A stretch of 53,117 nt of DNA from Enhydrobacter sp. (GCA_026126105.1 JAHCJV010000035.1:1-53117), one strand, 5' to 3'. Numbered from the stretch's first letter, positions 35,087-44,197 are shown. Made by a program: numbers and translations. Notes: a model not told the origin generated them from the letters alone.

Positions 35087-36324
35087 GATCGCTTAGCCTC
35101 CCGTTTTGAAGAATCGATGCCGTTGCGGGGTAAAGCCACGACCAACAGCAGCAAGGTGATGACGCCGAGAACGGTGTAGAGCACGCCGAGCGGAGCGGGG
35201 CTCGTTTCGGGAAGCACGGCGGCGATCGCCATGGCTCCGCTCACCGCCAGGTAGCACAGCGCGCTGATCAGCCCGCCCAGCAGGCCGAGGTTGCGATCGA
35301 ACAGGCCAAGCGCCATGCCGTACATCATCGGGCAGAGCGTGCCGCATCCCATCAGGACCAGGGCACCCGCCAGCGTGAGAGTCCAAAAGTTGGAGCCGAG
35401 CAGTGCGCCGCCGATCAGAAGGGTCAGCGCCCCGGCCGAGAAGATACCGAAAGCGCCGAAAGCCAGTGGCCTCGGCGCAATGCGCATTGCCAGGCTCGTG
35501 CAGCCGAGCTCTCCCGCGAGGTTCGCGGAACCGAGGAGTAGCGCGATCGCACCATACGCGGCAGGCGAGAAGCCGAGCTGCTCCTGGTAGAGGAATGGTG
35601 CCACGACGCCGAGCACCATCTGAGCGCTCGCCATCGCGGCGAAGACGAGGGTGAAGCCGAGGAAGCGGCGATCTGCCAGCGCATCGCGCACGATGCCTGC
35701 CGTGCGGCCGGCGTCGATCTTCTGGCGTCGCTCTGCGGGCAAGGTCTCGGTCAGAAGAAAGGACACGGCTGTGAGCACCGCGGCCGCCAGGCCGGCGATT
35801 ACAAGGAACACCATTCGCCAGGAGGAGAACTGGACGAGGAAGCCACCGGCAGCCGGAGCCAGTACCGGCGCGAGACCCCAGGCCGCGCCGAGCAGCCCGG
35901 AAACGGCGGTGAGCTCCCGGTCGCGGAAACGGTCAGCGGCAATGGCGTAGGTCAAGACCAAGCAGACCGACCCGGCAGCGCCTTGGAGAAAGCGCAGCAT
36001 CAGCAGCGTGTCGATCGTGGGGGCAATTGCACAGCCGATGCTGAGCGTGATCAGCGCCGCCAATCCGGTGATCAGTACGGGCTTGCGCCCGAGGGCGTCG
36101 GCCATAAGCCCGATCGGCACGAGTGCCAGGCTCATGCCCAGCATGTAGGCCGTGACGGTATTCTGCACGGCGCCGTTGTCGGTGCCGAGATCGTGCACCA
36201 TCTGAGGTAGCGCCGGTGTATAGGCGTCGAGCGGGATCTGGCTGAAGGGAATCACGCACAGCAAGAGAGCCACGAACCCGCGAGAGGAGGTCCGGTCGCT
36301 CACGACGGCCGGCACGCTGTACAT
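35083..36324 (-). CDS. MFS transporter, Bcr/CflA type
   Basis: 413 aa with twelve membrane helices. MADALGRKPVLITG at about residues 74-87 is the major-facilitator motif A between helices 2 and 3. PLDAYTPALPQMVHDLG in helix 1 and APVLAPAAGGFL in helix 5 are typical of Bcr/CflA drug-type transporters. The gene begins 28 bp after the porin and overlaps guaD by 4 bases, so uptake or export of the pathway substrate is likely. The direction cannot be told from sequence. The ATG at 36324 has no clear ribosome site. Confidence 0.88.
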   Translation of the reverse strand: MYSVPAVVSDRTSSRGFVALLLCVIPFSQIPLDAYTPALPQMVHDLGTDNGAVQNTVTAYMLGMSLALVPIGLMADALGRKPVLITGLAALITLSIGCAIAPTIDTLLMLRFLQGAAGSVCLVLTYAIAADRFRDRELTAVSGLLGAAWGLAPVLAPAAGGFLVQFSSWRMVFLVIAGLAAAVLTAVSFLLTETLPAERRQKIDAGRTAGIVRDALADRRFLGFTLVFAAMASAQMVLGVVAPFLYQEQLGFSPAAYGAIALLLGSANLAGELGCTSLAMRIAPRPLAFGAFGIFSAGALTLLIGGALLGSNFWTLTLAGALVLMGCGTLCPMMYGMALGLFDRNLGLLGGLISALCYLAVSGAMAIAAVLPETSPAPLGVLYTVLGVITLLLLVVALPRNGIDSSKREAKRS

Positions 36325-36352
36325 AGAATCGTTGGCGTCATGTTCCGATCTT

Positions 36353-37672
36353 TCAAAAGAGCACGGTCAACCGCATCGTCAGCGCGAGAGCGCCCGGCGT
36401 GGCGGATGAGACGCCGGGGGTCGGTATGTAGCTGACGGTGGGCTGTAGGAATACCGCGTCAAAGAGATGGGCCTGGTAGTAGGCCTGCAGCATGACCTCG
36501 CTGGGACGGTCGAAGAGCGCGGGGTTCAAGCGTGAGATGCCTACCCCCACGCCGATGGAATCGAGCGCCCGGTCGCCGATCAACCCATACCCCGTGATGC
36601 CGCCGCCATAGTACTGCCGGATCGGTAGCGTCTCGGAGCTGTTGGCACCGGCCTGGACGAACATGGAGACTGACGAATTGGGCTGCCGCGCGTTCACGCC
36701 GCGAGCAACGCGCTGGGAGCCGAACAGGTAGAAGCCGCCGAAGCCGTCGTCCGTTATCCCCGCCACGGTGATCTGGCCGGTCTGCCGCCACAGGCCGATC
36801 CCGAACCGACCGGGAGCATTGCTGTCTCCGATCGTCCAGCTGGTGCCGATCTCTCCTATGGTGAACCAGTAGCCGTTGAACATCGGCGGGTTGATGCCGC
36901 TCTGTGTGCCACGTGCGTTGCTGCCGTCGTATGCGCCGAAGTTGACATAGAAGGACCTGGTCGGGGCGAAGTTGACCGTCACGCCGTCGCCAGGATTGTA
37001 ATAACCGGGCATGGCCCCGAGCAGCGAGGGATTGACGAACACCGGCGTGAAGAGGAGCCCGCTGACGGCTGCAATGTTCTGTGCCTCGTCGGCGAGCTTG
37101 ACGGGCCGGAGAACATTGCCGAAGTCGTAGGTCGGCACGCTGCGCCCGATGCGCACCTTCAGCACGTCCTTGACGATCTCCTGCAGGTACCACGCCTGGA
37201 AGAGCTCGCTGCGGTTGAAGGGCGGAGCACCCACGATGCCGTTGTAGCCCGCGACGACTCCGGCCTGCGCGTTTGTCGCTGTTCCATTGAACTGGAGGAA
37301 CTCGACGCCAAAGGTGGCGCCTCGCCAGTTGACCAGCTTTTCTGCGTCGACGCGGAGGCTGAGGAAGAGCGCACTGTTGTTGCTCCAGGCGCCGGGCTGG
37401 GCGCCACCCGCCGCCACGACGTTGGTGTCGGCGAGCCACAACCCTCCCAACCTGACACCCCATTCGTCGCGCAGGCCGAGGAGACGGCCGAGCTGTCCGG
37501 TGCCGGTCGAAGACTCGGTCGCGCCAGGATTGCCGCTCACTGCCGACACGTGCCGGTCGGACGCGCTCTGGGCCACCGCGCCTCCGGTGAAGGCGAGCGA
37601 CATCCAGCACAGCACGGCGGTCCACCGCGCCAGACACCCGCTCGACTTTGTCGGAACCCCATCCGACCCCAT
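36353..37672 (-). CDS. OprB-family outer-membrane porin
   Basis: 439 aa carbohydrate-selective porin (OprB) type. A signal peptide (WTAVLCWMSLAFTGGAVAQ) is followed by a short linker, LRDEWGVRLGGLWLADTNVV, many amphipathic beta-strands (GIGLWRQTGQITVAG; SVSMFVQAG) and a C-terminus ending TMRLTVLF with a final Phe. Despite the family name, such porins also import aromatics and other small molecules. ATG 37672 is chosen; GTG 37696 is possible. It is the first gene of the minus-strand run and divergent from the CadC/TPR regulator. Confidence 0.85.
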   Translation of the reverse strand: MGSDGVPTKSSGCLARWTAVLCWMSLAFTGGAVAQSASDRHVSAVSGNPGATESSTGTGQLGRLLGLRDEWGVRLGGLWLADTNVVAAGGAQPGAWSNNSALFLSLRVDAEKLVNWRGATFGVEFLQFNGTATNAQAGVVAGYNGIVGAPPFNRSELFQAWYLQEIVKDVLKVRIGRSVPTYDFGNVLRPVKLADEAQNIAAVSGLLFTPVFVNPSLLGAMPGYYNPGDGVTVNFAPTRSFYVNFGAYDGSNARGTQSGINPPMFNGYWFTIGEIGTSWTIGDSNAPGRFGIGLWRQTGQITVAGITDDGFGGFYLFGSQRVARGVNARQPNSSVSMFVQAGANSSETLPIRQYYGGGITGYGLIGDRALDSIGVGVGISRLNPALFDRPSEVMLQAYYQAHLFDAVFLQPTVSYIPTPGVSSATPGALALTMRLTVLF

Positions 37673-37734
37673 CGTCACGCCCCGGATACTGCCCACAACA
37701 CACGGCTAGGATGCTTCAGGGAGAGCGCGTAAAG

Positions 37735-37754
37735 TGGTCAAGAAATGGTCAAGA
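37735..37754. promoter_or_regulatory. Direct repeats, candidate operator
   Basis: TGGTCAAGA at 37735-37743 and again at 37746-37754, an 11-bp period, followed by a weaker copy CGGTCGAGG near 37756-37764. Tandem repeats one helical turn apart are the usual target of PhoB/CadC-type winged-helix proteins, and the adjacent gene encodes one. The repeats lie in the 111-bp gap between porin and regulator. Confidence 0.4.
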
Positions 37755-37783
37755 TCGGTCGAGGGGAGCCGGATAAAAGCGTT

Positions 37784-39499
37784 ATGACGCGTTATGCGTT
37801 CGGTCCGTTCGTTATCGAACCTGCAGAGCATCGCCTGACTCGTGATGGCCGGCAAGTCGCCGTTCCGAGAAAGGCGTGGCAGATCCTCGTGCTGCTGGCG
37901 GAGGCTGGCGGTCGCCTCGTGACGTACGACGCACTACGGGAAAAGCTCTGGCCCAACATCGTCGTCGAAGACCGCACGCTCGTCGTGCACGTCTCGACCT
38001 TGCGCAAGGCGCTCGGCGGCGGTTCCGCGGCGGCCTATATCGAGACGGTGACGGGAGCAGGCTATCGTCTCGCGGTACCGGTGCGCGCGCTGTCGCCAAG
38101 CGAGGGATTTTCTACGACAGGGAGCGGAGCGCGCGCAGCGGAGATCCGACCCGTTGCGGTGCGGACTTTCGCCACTGCGGAGCAGAGCGATGCCGAGATC
38201 CACCTCGGGGTAGGGATTGCAGACGCCCTGACCACCACGCTCGGGAGCTTGCCCGGCTTGACCGTGTCTCCCGCCGGCGCGGTGGACGACCTCAGCGGCG
38301 CGCGGACCCTGGGGCTGGAGTACCTGCTGGAAGGAGCGGTGCAGCGCAGCAACGGCCAACTGCGCGTCTCGGCACGGCTGATCGATGTCGCGAATGGACG
38401 CACGCACCGGAGCGAGCAGTTCGCGCATTCCCAGGCCGACGGCGTCGGACTGCAGGATGCCATTGCGCGTTGGGTCGCGACTTCCGTTCCTCAGGCGCCG
38501 GGTGCGGTGCCCGGACTACGCAGCTATCGGCCGCGAGCGGCGGAAGCCTATTTCCTGCAGCTGCAGGCGCGAGCCCATCTCAAGTCTTTTACGCGCTTGC
38601 CGTTGTTGAAGGCGCTGACCCTGTTCGAGCAGGCGCTGGTACTAGATCCCGACTATGCCATGGCACATGCCGGCTTGGCGACGACATATCTGCTGATGGC
38701 CTCGACGGCGATGCTGCGGCCGCTGCCGGTCGACGAGGCGATGCCGTTGGCCCGGCGTTCGGCCGAGCGGGCGCTCGCGCTCGACGACACTCTGGCTGAA
38801 GCGTGGGCGGCGCTCGGGCGCGTGAAAATGGAATACGATTGGGACTGGGATGGCGCCGAGGCCGACCTGGAACATGCCGTGGCGCTCAATTCCAGCTCGG
38901 TCGAGGCCCTCGCCACGTTCGGCGAGTTCCTGAGCGCGATGGGCCGCCACCGCGAGGCGATCGACGCGATGGAAACGGCCCGGCGGCTCGACCCCCGGCA
39001 GGTGGAGACGCTCCAGCATCTCGGCATCGCCTACTGGATGGCAGGACAAGGAGACAAGGCGCTCGAGGTGGTGAGTGAGAGCCTGGCGATCGAGCCCAAT
39101 GCGCCTCGTGCGCACTATGGCCGGATGTTGATCCTCGACCAGCTCGGCCGGCACGACGAGGCGATGGTCGAGCGTCTCGCCACACTGCGTGGGCTCAGCA
39201 TTGCACAGGGCGTGGCGGAGCAGGTCGAGGAGCTCCTGCGCAGCCAGGGCTGGAAGACGGCGATGACCCTGTGGATCGCGCTGCTCGAGCGAACCAATCG
39301 CTGGGAGGGGGCGGCGATGCAATGGATGGCCGCCGGCGAGCCGGGTCGCGCGCTCGATGCTCTCGAGCATTGCGTCCGGGCGCGCACGACTTACCTGTCC
39401 TTTGCCGGGCAGAGCCCGTGCTTTCGCGCTCTGCACGCCGATCCGCGGTTCCAGCAGATCCTGCGGACCATCAACCTCGAAGGCCAGGTCGGGAAGTAG
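37784..39499 (+). CDS. CadC-type winged-helix, TolB-like and TPR regulator
   Basis: 571 aa. An OmpR/CadC-type winged-helix DNA-binding domain spans residues 4-100 (FGPFVIEPAEHRLTRDGR, VPRKAWQILVLLAEAGGRLV, VVHVSTLRKAL, VTGAGYRL). A TolB/FlgO-like domain follows (about 120-235; GVGIADALTTTLGSLPGL, LGLEYLLEGAVQRSNGQLRV), then TPR repeats (about 255-430; FEQALVLDPDYAMAHAGLA). Unlike E. coli CadC it has no membrane helix, so it should be cytoplasmic. ATG 37784 leaves the direct repeats upstream; ATG 37745 is the alternative. It is divergent from the porin-led catabolic genes and their likely regulator. What it senses is not known. Confidence 0.85.
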   Translation: MTRYAFGPFVIEPAEHRLTRDGRQVAVPRKAWQILVLLAEAGGRLVTYDALREKLWPNIVVEDRTLVVHVSTLRKALGGGSAAAYIETVTGAGYRLAVPVRALSPSEGFSTTGSGARAAEIRPVAVRTFATAEQSDAEIHLGVGIADALTTTLGSLPGLTVSPAGAVDDLSGARTLGLEYLLEGAVQRSNGQLRVSARLIDVANGRTHRSEQFAHSQADGVGLQDAIARWVATSVPQAPGAVPGLRSYRPRAAEAYFLQLQARAHLKSFTRLPLLKALTLFEQALVLDPDYAMAHAGLATTYLLMASTAMLRPLPVDEAMPLARRSAERALALDDTLAEAWAALGRVKMEYDWDWDGAEADLEHAVALNSSSVEALATFGEFLSAMGRHREAIDAMETARRLDPRQVETLQHLGIAYWMAGQGDKALEVVSESLAIEPNAPRAHYGRMLILDQLGRHDEAMVERLATLRGLSIAQGVAEQVEELLRSQGWKTAMTLWIALLERTNRWEGAAMQWMAAGEPGRALDALEHCVRARTTYLSFAGQSPCFRALHADPRFQQILRTINLEGQVGK

Positions 39500-39519
39500 C
39501 CCCTATTCGAGCGATGCGC

Positions 39520-41811
39520 TTACACGAGGTCCGGCAGGCGATGCGCCGTCACCTCGGGCGCCGGGCCGTCGAAGCGCTCGATATCGACCAGGCAGGTCTG
39601 GGCGATGCAGCCCTGGCTGAGCTTGGAGGCGCCGATGTCGAGCGTGAGCGCGTTGGGATTGCCATGCTTCTCCAGCGGTGCGTTCGAGCCCGAATCCTGC
39701 GGGTCGAACCATGCGCCGGTCGACAGGCGCACCACGCCGCGGCGGATGCGGTCCGACAGCAGCGCGGCGGCGAGGCAGGCGCCGCGGTCGTTGAACACCC
39801 GCACCAGGTCGCCGTCGGCGATGCCACGCGCCGCAGCGTCTTCAGGATGCATCATGACCGGCTGGCGGCCTTTCACCTTGGTCGCCTTGGCATGCGGGCT
39901 GTGATCGAGCTGGCTGTGCAGCTTGTCGGTCGGCTGGTCCGACAGCATGTGCAGCGGAAAGCGCTCGGCCTTCTTCGAGCCCAGCCATTCGATCGGCTCG
40001 ATCCAAATGGCGTGGCCGGGGCAGTCGTCGTAGCCGAAGGAGGCGATCTTCTCGGAAAAGATCTCGATCTTGCCCGACGGCGTCCTGAGCGGATGGGCGT
40101 CGGGATCGGCGCGGAAGCGTGCGAGCATGACCGGCTCGCGGTTCTCTCCCTTTGCCTCCGCGATGCCGGCTTCCCAGAATTCTTCGAACGCAGGCAAGGA
40201 GACGCCCGTCTTGGCCGACTTCTCGCGGCTCTCCTCGTGCATGTGGGCGAGCCACTGCATCGTGTCACGGCCGTCGGTATAGACGTCGCCGGCACCGAGG
40301 CGGCGGGTGATCTCCGAGAAGATCCAGTAGTCGTCGCGCGCTTCGCCGATCGGCTCGCGCGCCTTCTTCATGGCGATCAGGAAGGGCTCGCGCCGGGCGT
40401 AGCCGATATCGTCGCGTTCGAGCCCGGTCGTGGCGGGCAGCACGATGTCGGCCATCTTCGCCGCCGGCGTCCAGAACTGCTCGTTGAACACGATCGTCTC
40501 GGGCTTGCGCCACGCGACCCGCAGGCGATTGAGGTCCTGGTGATGGTGGAACGGATTGCCGCCCGCCCAGTAGACCAGGCGGATGTCGGGAAAGGTGATC
40601 TCCTGCCCGTTGTACGGAATCTTGCCGCCGGGATTGAGCAGCATGTCGGTGAAGCGGGCGACGGGGATGAAGTCGGAGACCGCGTTGGTCCCCTGTGACA
40701 GCGTCGGGCCGGAGAACACCGGGCTGCTGCTGCCCATGATGTTGGTCGGCCCGTAGCTCGCACCGAAGCCGCCGCCGGGCAGGCCGATCTGGCCCAGCAT
40801 GCAGGCCAGCGTCACCAGCGCCCAGAACGGCTGCTCGCCGTGATGGCTGCGCTGCAGCGACCAGTTGATGTTGACCGTCGTGCGCGTCGCCGCCATCTCG
40901 CGCGCCAGCGCCCGGATGCGGGAGGCAGGAATGCCGCAAATCCCCTCGGCCCATTCCGGCGTCCGGTCGGCGAGCGAGGGCGCGAACTTGTCGAAGCCCA
41001 CCGTGCAGCGGTCGAGAAAGGCGCGATCGTACAGCGTCTCGGTCAGCAGCACGTTGCACAGCGCCAGGATCATCGCGGCGTCGGTGTTGGGCCGGATCGG
41101 CAGCCATTCGATGTCGCCGCCGGTGTCGAGATCCTCCGCGGTCGGCGTGATGTTGACGAAGCGCACACCCTTGGCGCGCATCCCGTAGAGACCGTCCTTC
41201 AGCCGGTGGACCATCGCGCCGCCGGCGTTGATCTGCGCGTTCTTGTGCGGTGCGCCGCCGAAAGTGACGAACAGCTTGCAATGCTCTGCCAGCACGTCCC
41301 ACGAGGTGTGCATCGACATCAGCTCTTCCATGCCGGCCACGATGTGCGGCATCAGCACGCGCGCGGCTCCGAGGCTGTAGGAATCCACGTGGCGCACATA
41401 GCCGCCGATCGCGTTCAGAAAGCGATGAACTTGGCTCTGGGCGTGATGGAAGCGCCCGGCGCTCGACCAGCCGTAGGAGCCGCCGAAGATCGCGCGGTTG
41501 GAATGCGTCTCCTTCACGCGCTTCAGCTCGGCGGCGACGCGATCGAGTGCTTCGTCCCACGGCAATTCGACGAACGGCTCTTGTCCACGCTTGTCGTTGT
41601 TCGCCCCGGGGCCGCGCTCTAGCCAGCTCCTGCGGAAGGCGGGACGGCGCACCCTCAGCCGCGCCACCTCGTCGGACAGCATGTGCAGCCCGATCGGCGA
41701 CGGATCCGGGTCGCGCGAGAAGGGATGGAGCTTCGCCGCCTGGCCCCTGTCGTCGTACTCGACTTCGTAGACGCCCCAGTGAGCGGCGGTGAGCGTACGC
41801 TGATGGGTCAT
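39520..41811 (-). CDS. Molybdopterin oxidoreductase, BisC/TorA type
   Basis: 763 aa, DMSO-reductase family, reducing an S-oxide or N-oxide. YGWSSAGRFHHAQSQVHRFL (113-132) and SYSLGAARVLMPH (144-156) are typical of the biotin sulfoxide/TMAO reductase branch; Ser146 should bind molybdenum. No twin-arginine signal and no N-terminal iron-sulfur Cys set, so it should be cytoplasmic like BisC, which repairs biotin or methionine sulfoxide. The reading frame stays open upstream through the neighbouring gene, but ATG 41811 gives the correct family N-terminus. It lies 8 bp after the threonine aldolase gene. Confidence 0.88.
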   Translation of the reverse strand: MTHQRTLTAAHWGVYEVEYDDRGQAAKLHPFSRDPDPSPIGLHMLSDEVARLRVRRPAFRRSWLERGPGANNDKRGQEPFVELPWDEALDRVAAELKRVKETHSNRAIFGGSYGWSSAGRFHHAQSQVHRFLNAIGGYVRHVDSYSLGAARVLMPHIVAGMEELMSMHTSWDVLAEHCKLFVTFGGAPHKNAQINAGGAMVHRLKDGLYGMRAKGVRFVNITPTAEDLDTGGDIEWLPIRPNTDAAMILALCNVLLTETLYDRAFLDRCTVGFDKFAPSLADRTPEWAEGICGIPASRIRALAREMAATRTTVNINWSLQRSHHGEQPFWALVTLACMLGQIGLPGGGFGASYGPTNIMGSSSPVFSGPTLSQGTNAVSDFIPVARFTDMLLNPGGKIPYNGQEITFPDIRLVYWAGGNPFHHHQDLNRLRVAWRKPETIVFNEQFWTPAAKMADIVLPATTGLERDDIGYARREPFLIAMKKAREPIGEARDDYWIFSEITRRLGAGDVYTDGRDTMQWLAHMHEESREKSAKTGVSLPAFEEFWEAGIAEAKGENREPVMLARFRADPDAHPLRTPSGKIEIFSEKIASFGYDDCPGHAIWIEPIEWLGSKKAERFPLHMLSDQPTDKLHSQLDHSPHAKATKVKGRQPVMMHPEDAAARGIADGDLVRVFNDRGACLAAALLSDRIRRGVVRLSTGAWFDPQDSGSNAPLEKHGNPNALTLDIGASKLSQGCIAQTCLVDIERFDGPAPEVTAHRLPDLV

Positions 41812-41819
41812 GGCGAACT

Positions 41820-42860
41820 CTACGCTTGCTTGGCGATGGACAGGAACGTGTCGACGTCGACGGGATCGGTGTCGAACGCGGTGACCAGTCGGAAGGCGCG
41901 CTCGCCCGGCCGGTCCGACGGCCAGGGATGATATTGCGCGCCGCCGGCCTGCAGAGCGTCGTGCATGGCAGGGGGCAATACGACGAAGATCTCGTTCGCG
42001 TCGACCGGATAGAGCAGCGCCGTGCCCTTGAGCGGCGTCAGGCCGGCGACCAGCCGGCGCGCCATGGCGTTGGCATGGCGCGCGTTGGCAAGCCACAGGC
42101 CGTCGGCGAAATAGGCGTCGAGCTGCGAGGACAGGAGCCGCATCTTGGAGAACAGATGGCCTCCGCGCTTGCGCAGGAACTCGAAGTTGCCGGACGTGCT
42201 CGAGTCGAAGAAGACCACGGCTTCCGCGCCCATCGCGCCGTTCTTGGTGGCGCCGAGGCTCAGCACATCGACCCCGGCCTTCCACGACAGCTCGGCCGGC
42301 GAGCACCCAACGAACGACAGCGCATTGGCAAAACGCGCACCGTCCATGTGCAGCTTCAGCCCATGACGGTGCGTCGAGGTGGCGATCGCGGCGACCTCCT
42401 CGGGCGAGTAGGCCGCGCCGCACTCGGTTGCCTGGGCGATCGAGACCGCGGCGGGCTGGGGGTGATGCACCACACCATAAACAGGCTCGGCGAGGGCGAG
42501 GGCGAGCTTCTTGGCGTCGATCTTGCCGGCCGGCCCGTCGATATAGGTGAGCTTGGCGCCGCCGGTGTAGAACTGCGGCGCATTGGCCTCGTCGACGGCG
42601 AGGTGCGAGGCGGGGTTGCAGAAGATCGCTCCCCAGGGCGGGCAGCAAGCGGCCAGGGCCAGCACGTTGGCGGCCGTGCCGGTCGCCACCGGCCAGGCAC
42701 ACAGGTCGGGCTTCTCGAAGATCTCCCGCAGACGATGTTCGACCTTCTGCGTCCAGCGATCGGCGCCATAGGAGTGGACAGGACCAGCGCTGAAGGCGCG
42801 GCTCACGGCCTCGATGATCGCCGGATGGGCTCCGGTCTCATTGTCGCTGCGGAAATTCAA
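41820..42860 (-). CDS. ltaE: Low-specificity L-threonine aldolase
   Basis: 346 aa PLP enzyme that cleaves threonine or allo-threonine to glycine and acetaldehyde. FRSDNETGAHP at the N-terminus and HMDGARFANAL (171-181) are family motifs. SLGATKNGAMGAEAV places the PLP lysine at Lys206. It starts within the stop of the upstream small membrane protein gene (4-base ATGA overlap) and is followed 8 bp later by the molybdoenzyme, giving a three-gene operon. Beta-hydroxy amino-acid lyases are close relatives. Confidence 0.93.
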   Translation of the reverse strand: MNFRSDNETGAHPAIIEAVSRAFSAGPVHSYGADRWTQKVEHRLREIFEKPDLCAWPVATGTAANVLALAACCPPWGAIFCNPASHLAVDEANAPQFYTGGAKLTYIDGPAGKIDAKKLALALAEPVYGVVHHPQPAAVSIAQATECGAAYSPEEVAAIATSTHRHGLKLHMDGARFANALSFVGCSPAELSWKAGVDVLSLGATKNGAMGAEAVVFFDSSTSGNFEFLRKRGGHLFSKMRLLSSQLDAYFADGLWLANARHANAMARRLVAGLTPLKGTALLYPVDANEIFVVLPPAMHDALQAGGAQYHPWPSDRPGERAFRLVTAFDTDPVDVDTFLSIAKQA

Positions 42861-43219
42861 CGGACGGCTCCTGACGGGAAATCGACGGTGCCGAGCAGGG
42901 CGCCGTTTCGGGGATCGAGAATGTAAAGGGTGGACCGGCCGTCGACGGAGCGGACATGCACCGTGATGCGGTCGGCCGTGGTGCCGACCGCAACGACCTG
43001 AGCACCTGACGGCAGCGTGATGCGTTCGGCGAACGAGGGTCCGGTCGAAGTCGAGGTGGCTGGCGAGCCGAGGGTCGAGGGGCTAGAGATGCGACGGGCG
43101 AGTTCGGCCGCGACGACGATGAAGCCCACGACTATCAACACGCTCATGACGATGACCAGCACCTTGAGCCAGAGCGGCGCGGTGGCCTGGGGCGTTCGGG
43201 CCGGGGAAGGGGACGCCAA
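42857..43219 (-). CDS. Small membrane-anchored protein (DUF6476-like)
   Basis: About 120 aa with one membrane helix (LWLKVLVIVMSVLIVVGFIVV, residues 16-36). An extracytoplasmic domain has a repeating pattern (ITLPSGAQVVAVGTTADRITVHV, LYILDPRNGALLGTVDF). Short proteins of this kind stand beside rluD in many alphaproteobacteria (DUF6476, recalled rather than searched). TTG 43219 after TGGAGTTTTC is the best start; GTG 43249 is possible and would overlap the divergent rluD start. Function unknown. Confidence 0.6.
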   Translation of the reverse strand: MASPSPARTPQATAPLWLKVLVIVMSVLIVVGFIVVAAELARRISSPSTLGSPATSTSTGPSFAERITLPSGAQVVAVGTTADRITVHVRSVDGRSTLYILDPRNGALLGTVDFPSGAVR

Positions 43220-43228
43220 GAAAACTCC

Positions 43229-44197
43229 ATGAGTGAAGCCCAGCGCCACATCGTGACCTTCGACCAGAGCGCATCCGGCGAACGGCTGGACCGCGCGCTG
43301 GCCGCCGCCTTGCCGACCCTAACGCGCAGCCGCGTGAAGGCCCTGATCGAAAGCCGTCGCGTCGCGCTGGCTGACGGAACGACAGTAGAAGAGCCCTCCC
43401 GCAAGGTCAAAACGGGCGACAGCTTCACGGTCGACGTCCCCGAGGCCGAGGCGGCCACACCGCAGGCCCAGGCAATCGATCTCGAGATCCTCCATGAGGA
43501 CAGCGACCTGCTGGTGCTCAACAAGCCGGCCGGACTGGTCGTGCATCCGGCCCCCGGAAACCCCGACAATACGCTGGTCAATGCGCTCCTCGCCCATTGC
43601 GGCGACAGCCTGTCGGGGATTGGCGGGGTGCGCCGTCCCGGCATCGTCCATCGGCTCGACAAGGACACGTCGGGGGTCATGGTGGTGGCCAAGAACGACG
43701 CCACTCATCAGGCGCTCTCGAAGCTGTTCGCCGCCCACGACCTGACCCGGATTTACCAGGCGCTGGTCTGGGGCGCGCCGAAGGCGAAATCGGGAACGAT
43801 CGAGGCGGCGATCGGCCGCCATCCGATCGATCGCAAGCGCATGGCCGTCCGCGAAACCAGCGGTCGGCACGCGACCACCGAATACTGGCTTGAAAAGCGC
43901 TTCGGGCCGCCGCTGAAGCCGCTGGCCAGTCTTGTCGGAGCGAAGCTCGGCACCGGCCGGACGCACCAGGTGAGAGTCCATCTCGCCCATATCGGCTGCC
44001 CTGTGATCGGTGATCCCGTTTATGGGCGGCGCCGGAACAGCCCATCGCCCGACTCGTTGAAATCATTCAAGAGGCAGGCGCTGCACGCCGCTGTTCTGGA
44101 GTTCCGTCATCCCGGCACCGGAAAAGTGATGAAGTTCGCCTCAGAATTGCCGCAAGACATGGCAACGCTCGTGGCGGAACTGAACAGCGTTAAGTAA
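43229..44197 (+). CDS. rluD: 23S rRNA pseudouridine synthase, RluA/RluD family
   Basis: 322 aa. An S4 RNA-binding domain at about residues 15-75 (GERLDRALAAALPTLTRSRV) precedes the synthase domain with LNKPAGLVVHPAPGN (97-111) and the catalytic HRLDKDTSG (Asp144). RTHQVRVHLAHIG and DPVYG follow. RluD makes pseudouridines 1911, 1915 and 1917 of 23S rRNA in E. coli; assignment to RluD over RluA/C rests on the S4 domain and length. Divergent from the DUF6476-like gene, with only 9 bp between the two starts. Confidence 0.92.
   Translation: MSEAQRHIVTFDQSASGERLDRALAAALPTLTRSRVKALIESRRVALADGTTVEEPSRKVKTGDSFTVDVPEAEAATPQAQAIDLEILHEDSDLLVLNKPAGLVVHPAPGNPDNTLVNALLAHCGDSLSGIGGVRRPGIVHRLDKDTSGVMVVAKNDATHQALSKLFAAHDLTRIYQALVWGAPKAKSGTIEAAIGRHPIDRKRMAVRETSGRHATTEYWLEKRFGPPLKPLASLVGAKLGTGRTHQVRVHLAHIGCPVIGDPVYGRRRNSPSPDSLKSFKRQALHAAVLEFRHPGTGKVMKFASELPQDMATLVAELNSVK

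Noticed and set aside
39520..42702. One 1060-codon fusion reading through ltaE and the molybdoenzyme
   Set aside because: The upstream part is an out-of-frame shadow of ltaE. The molybdoenzyme has its own ATG at 41811 with the normal family N-terminus.
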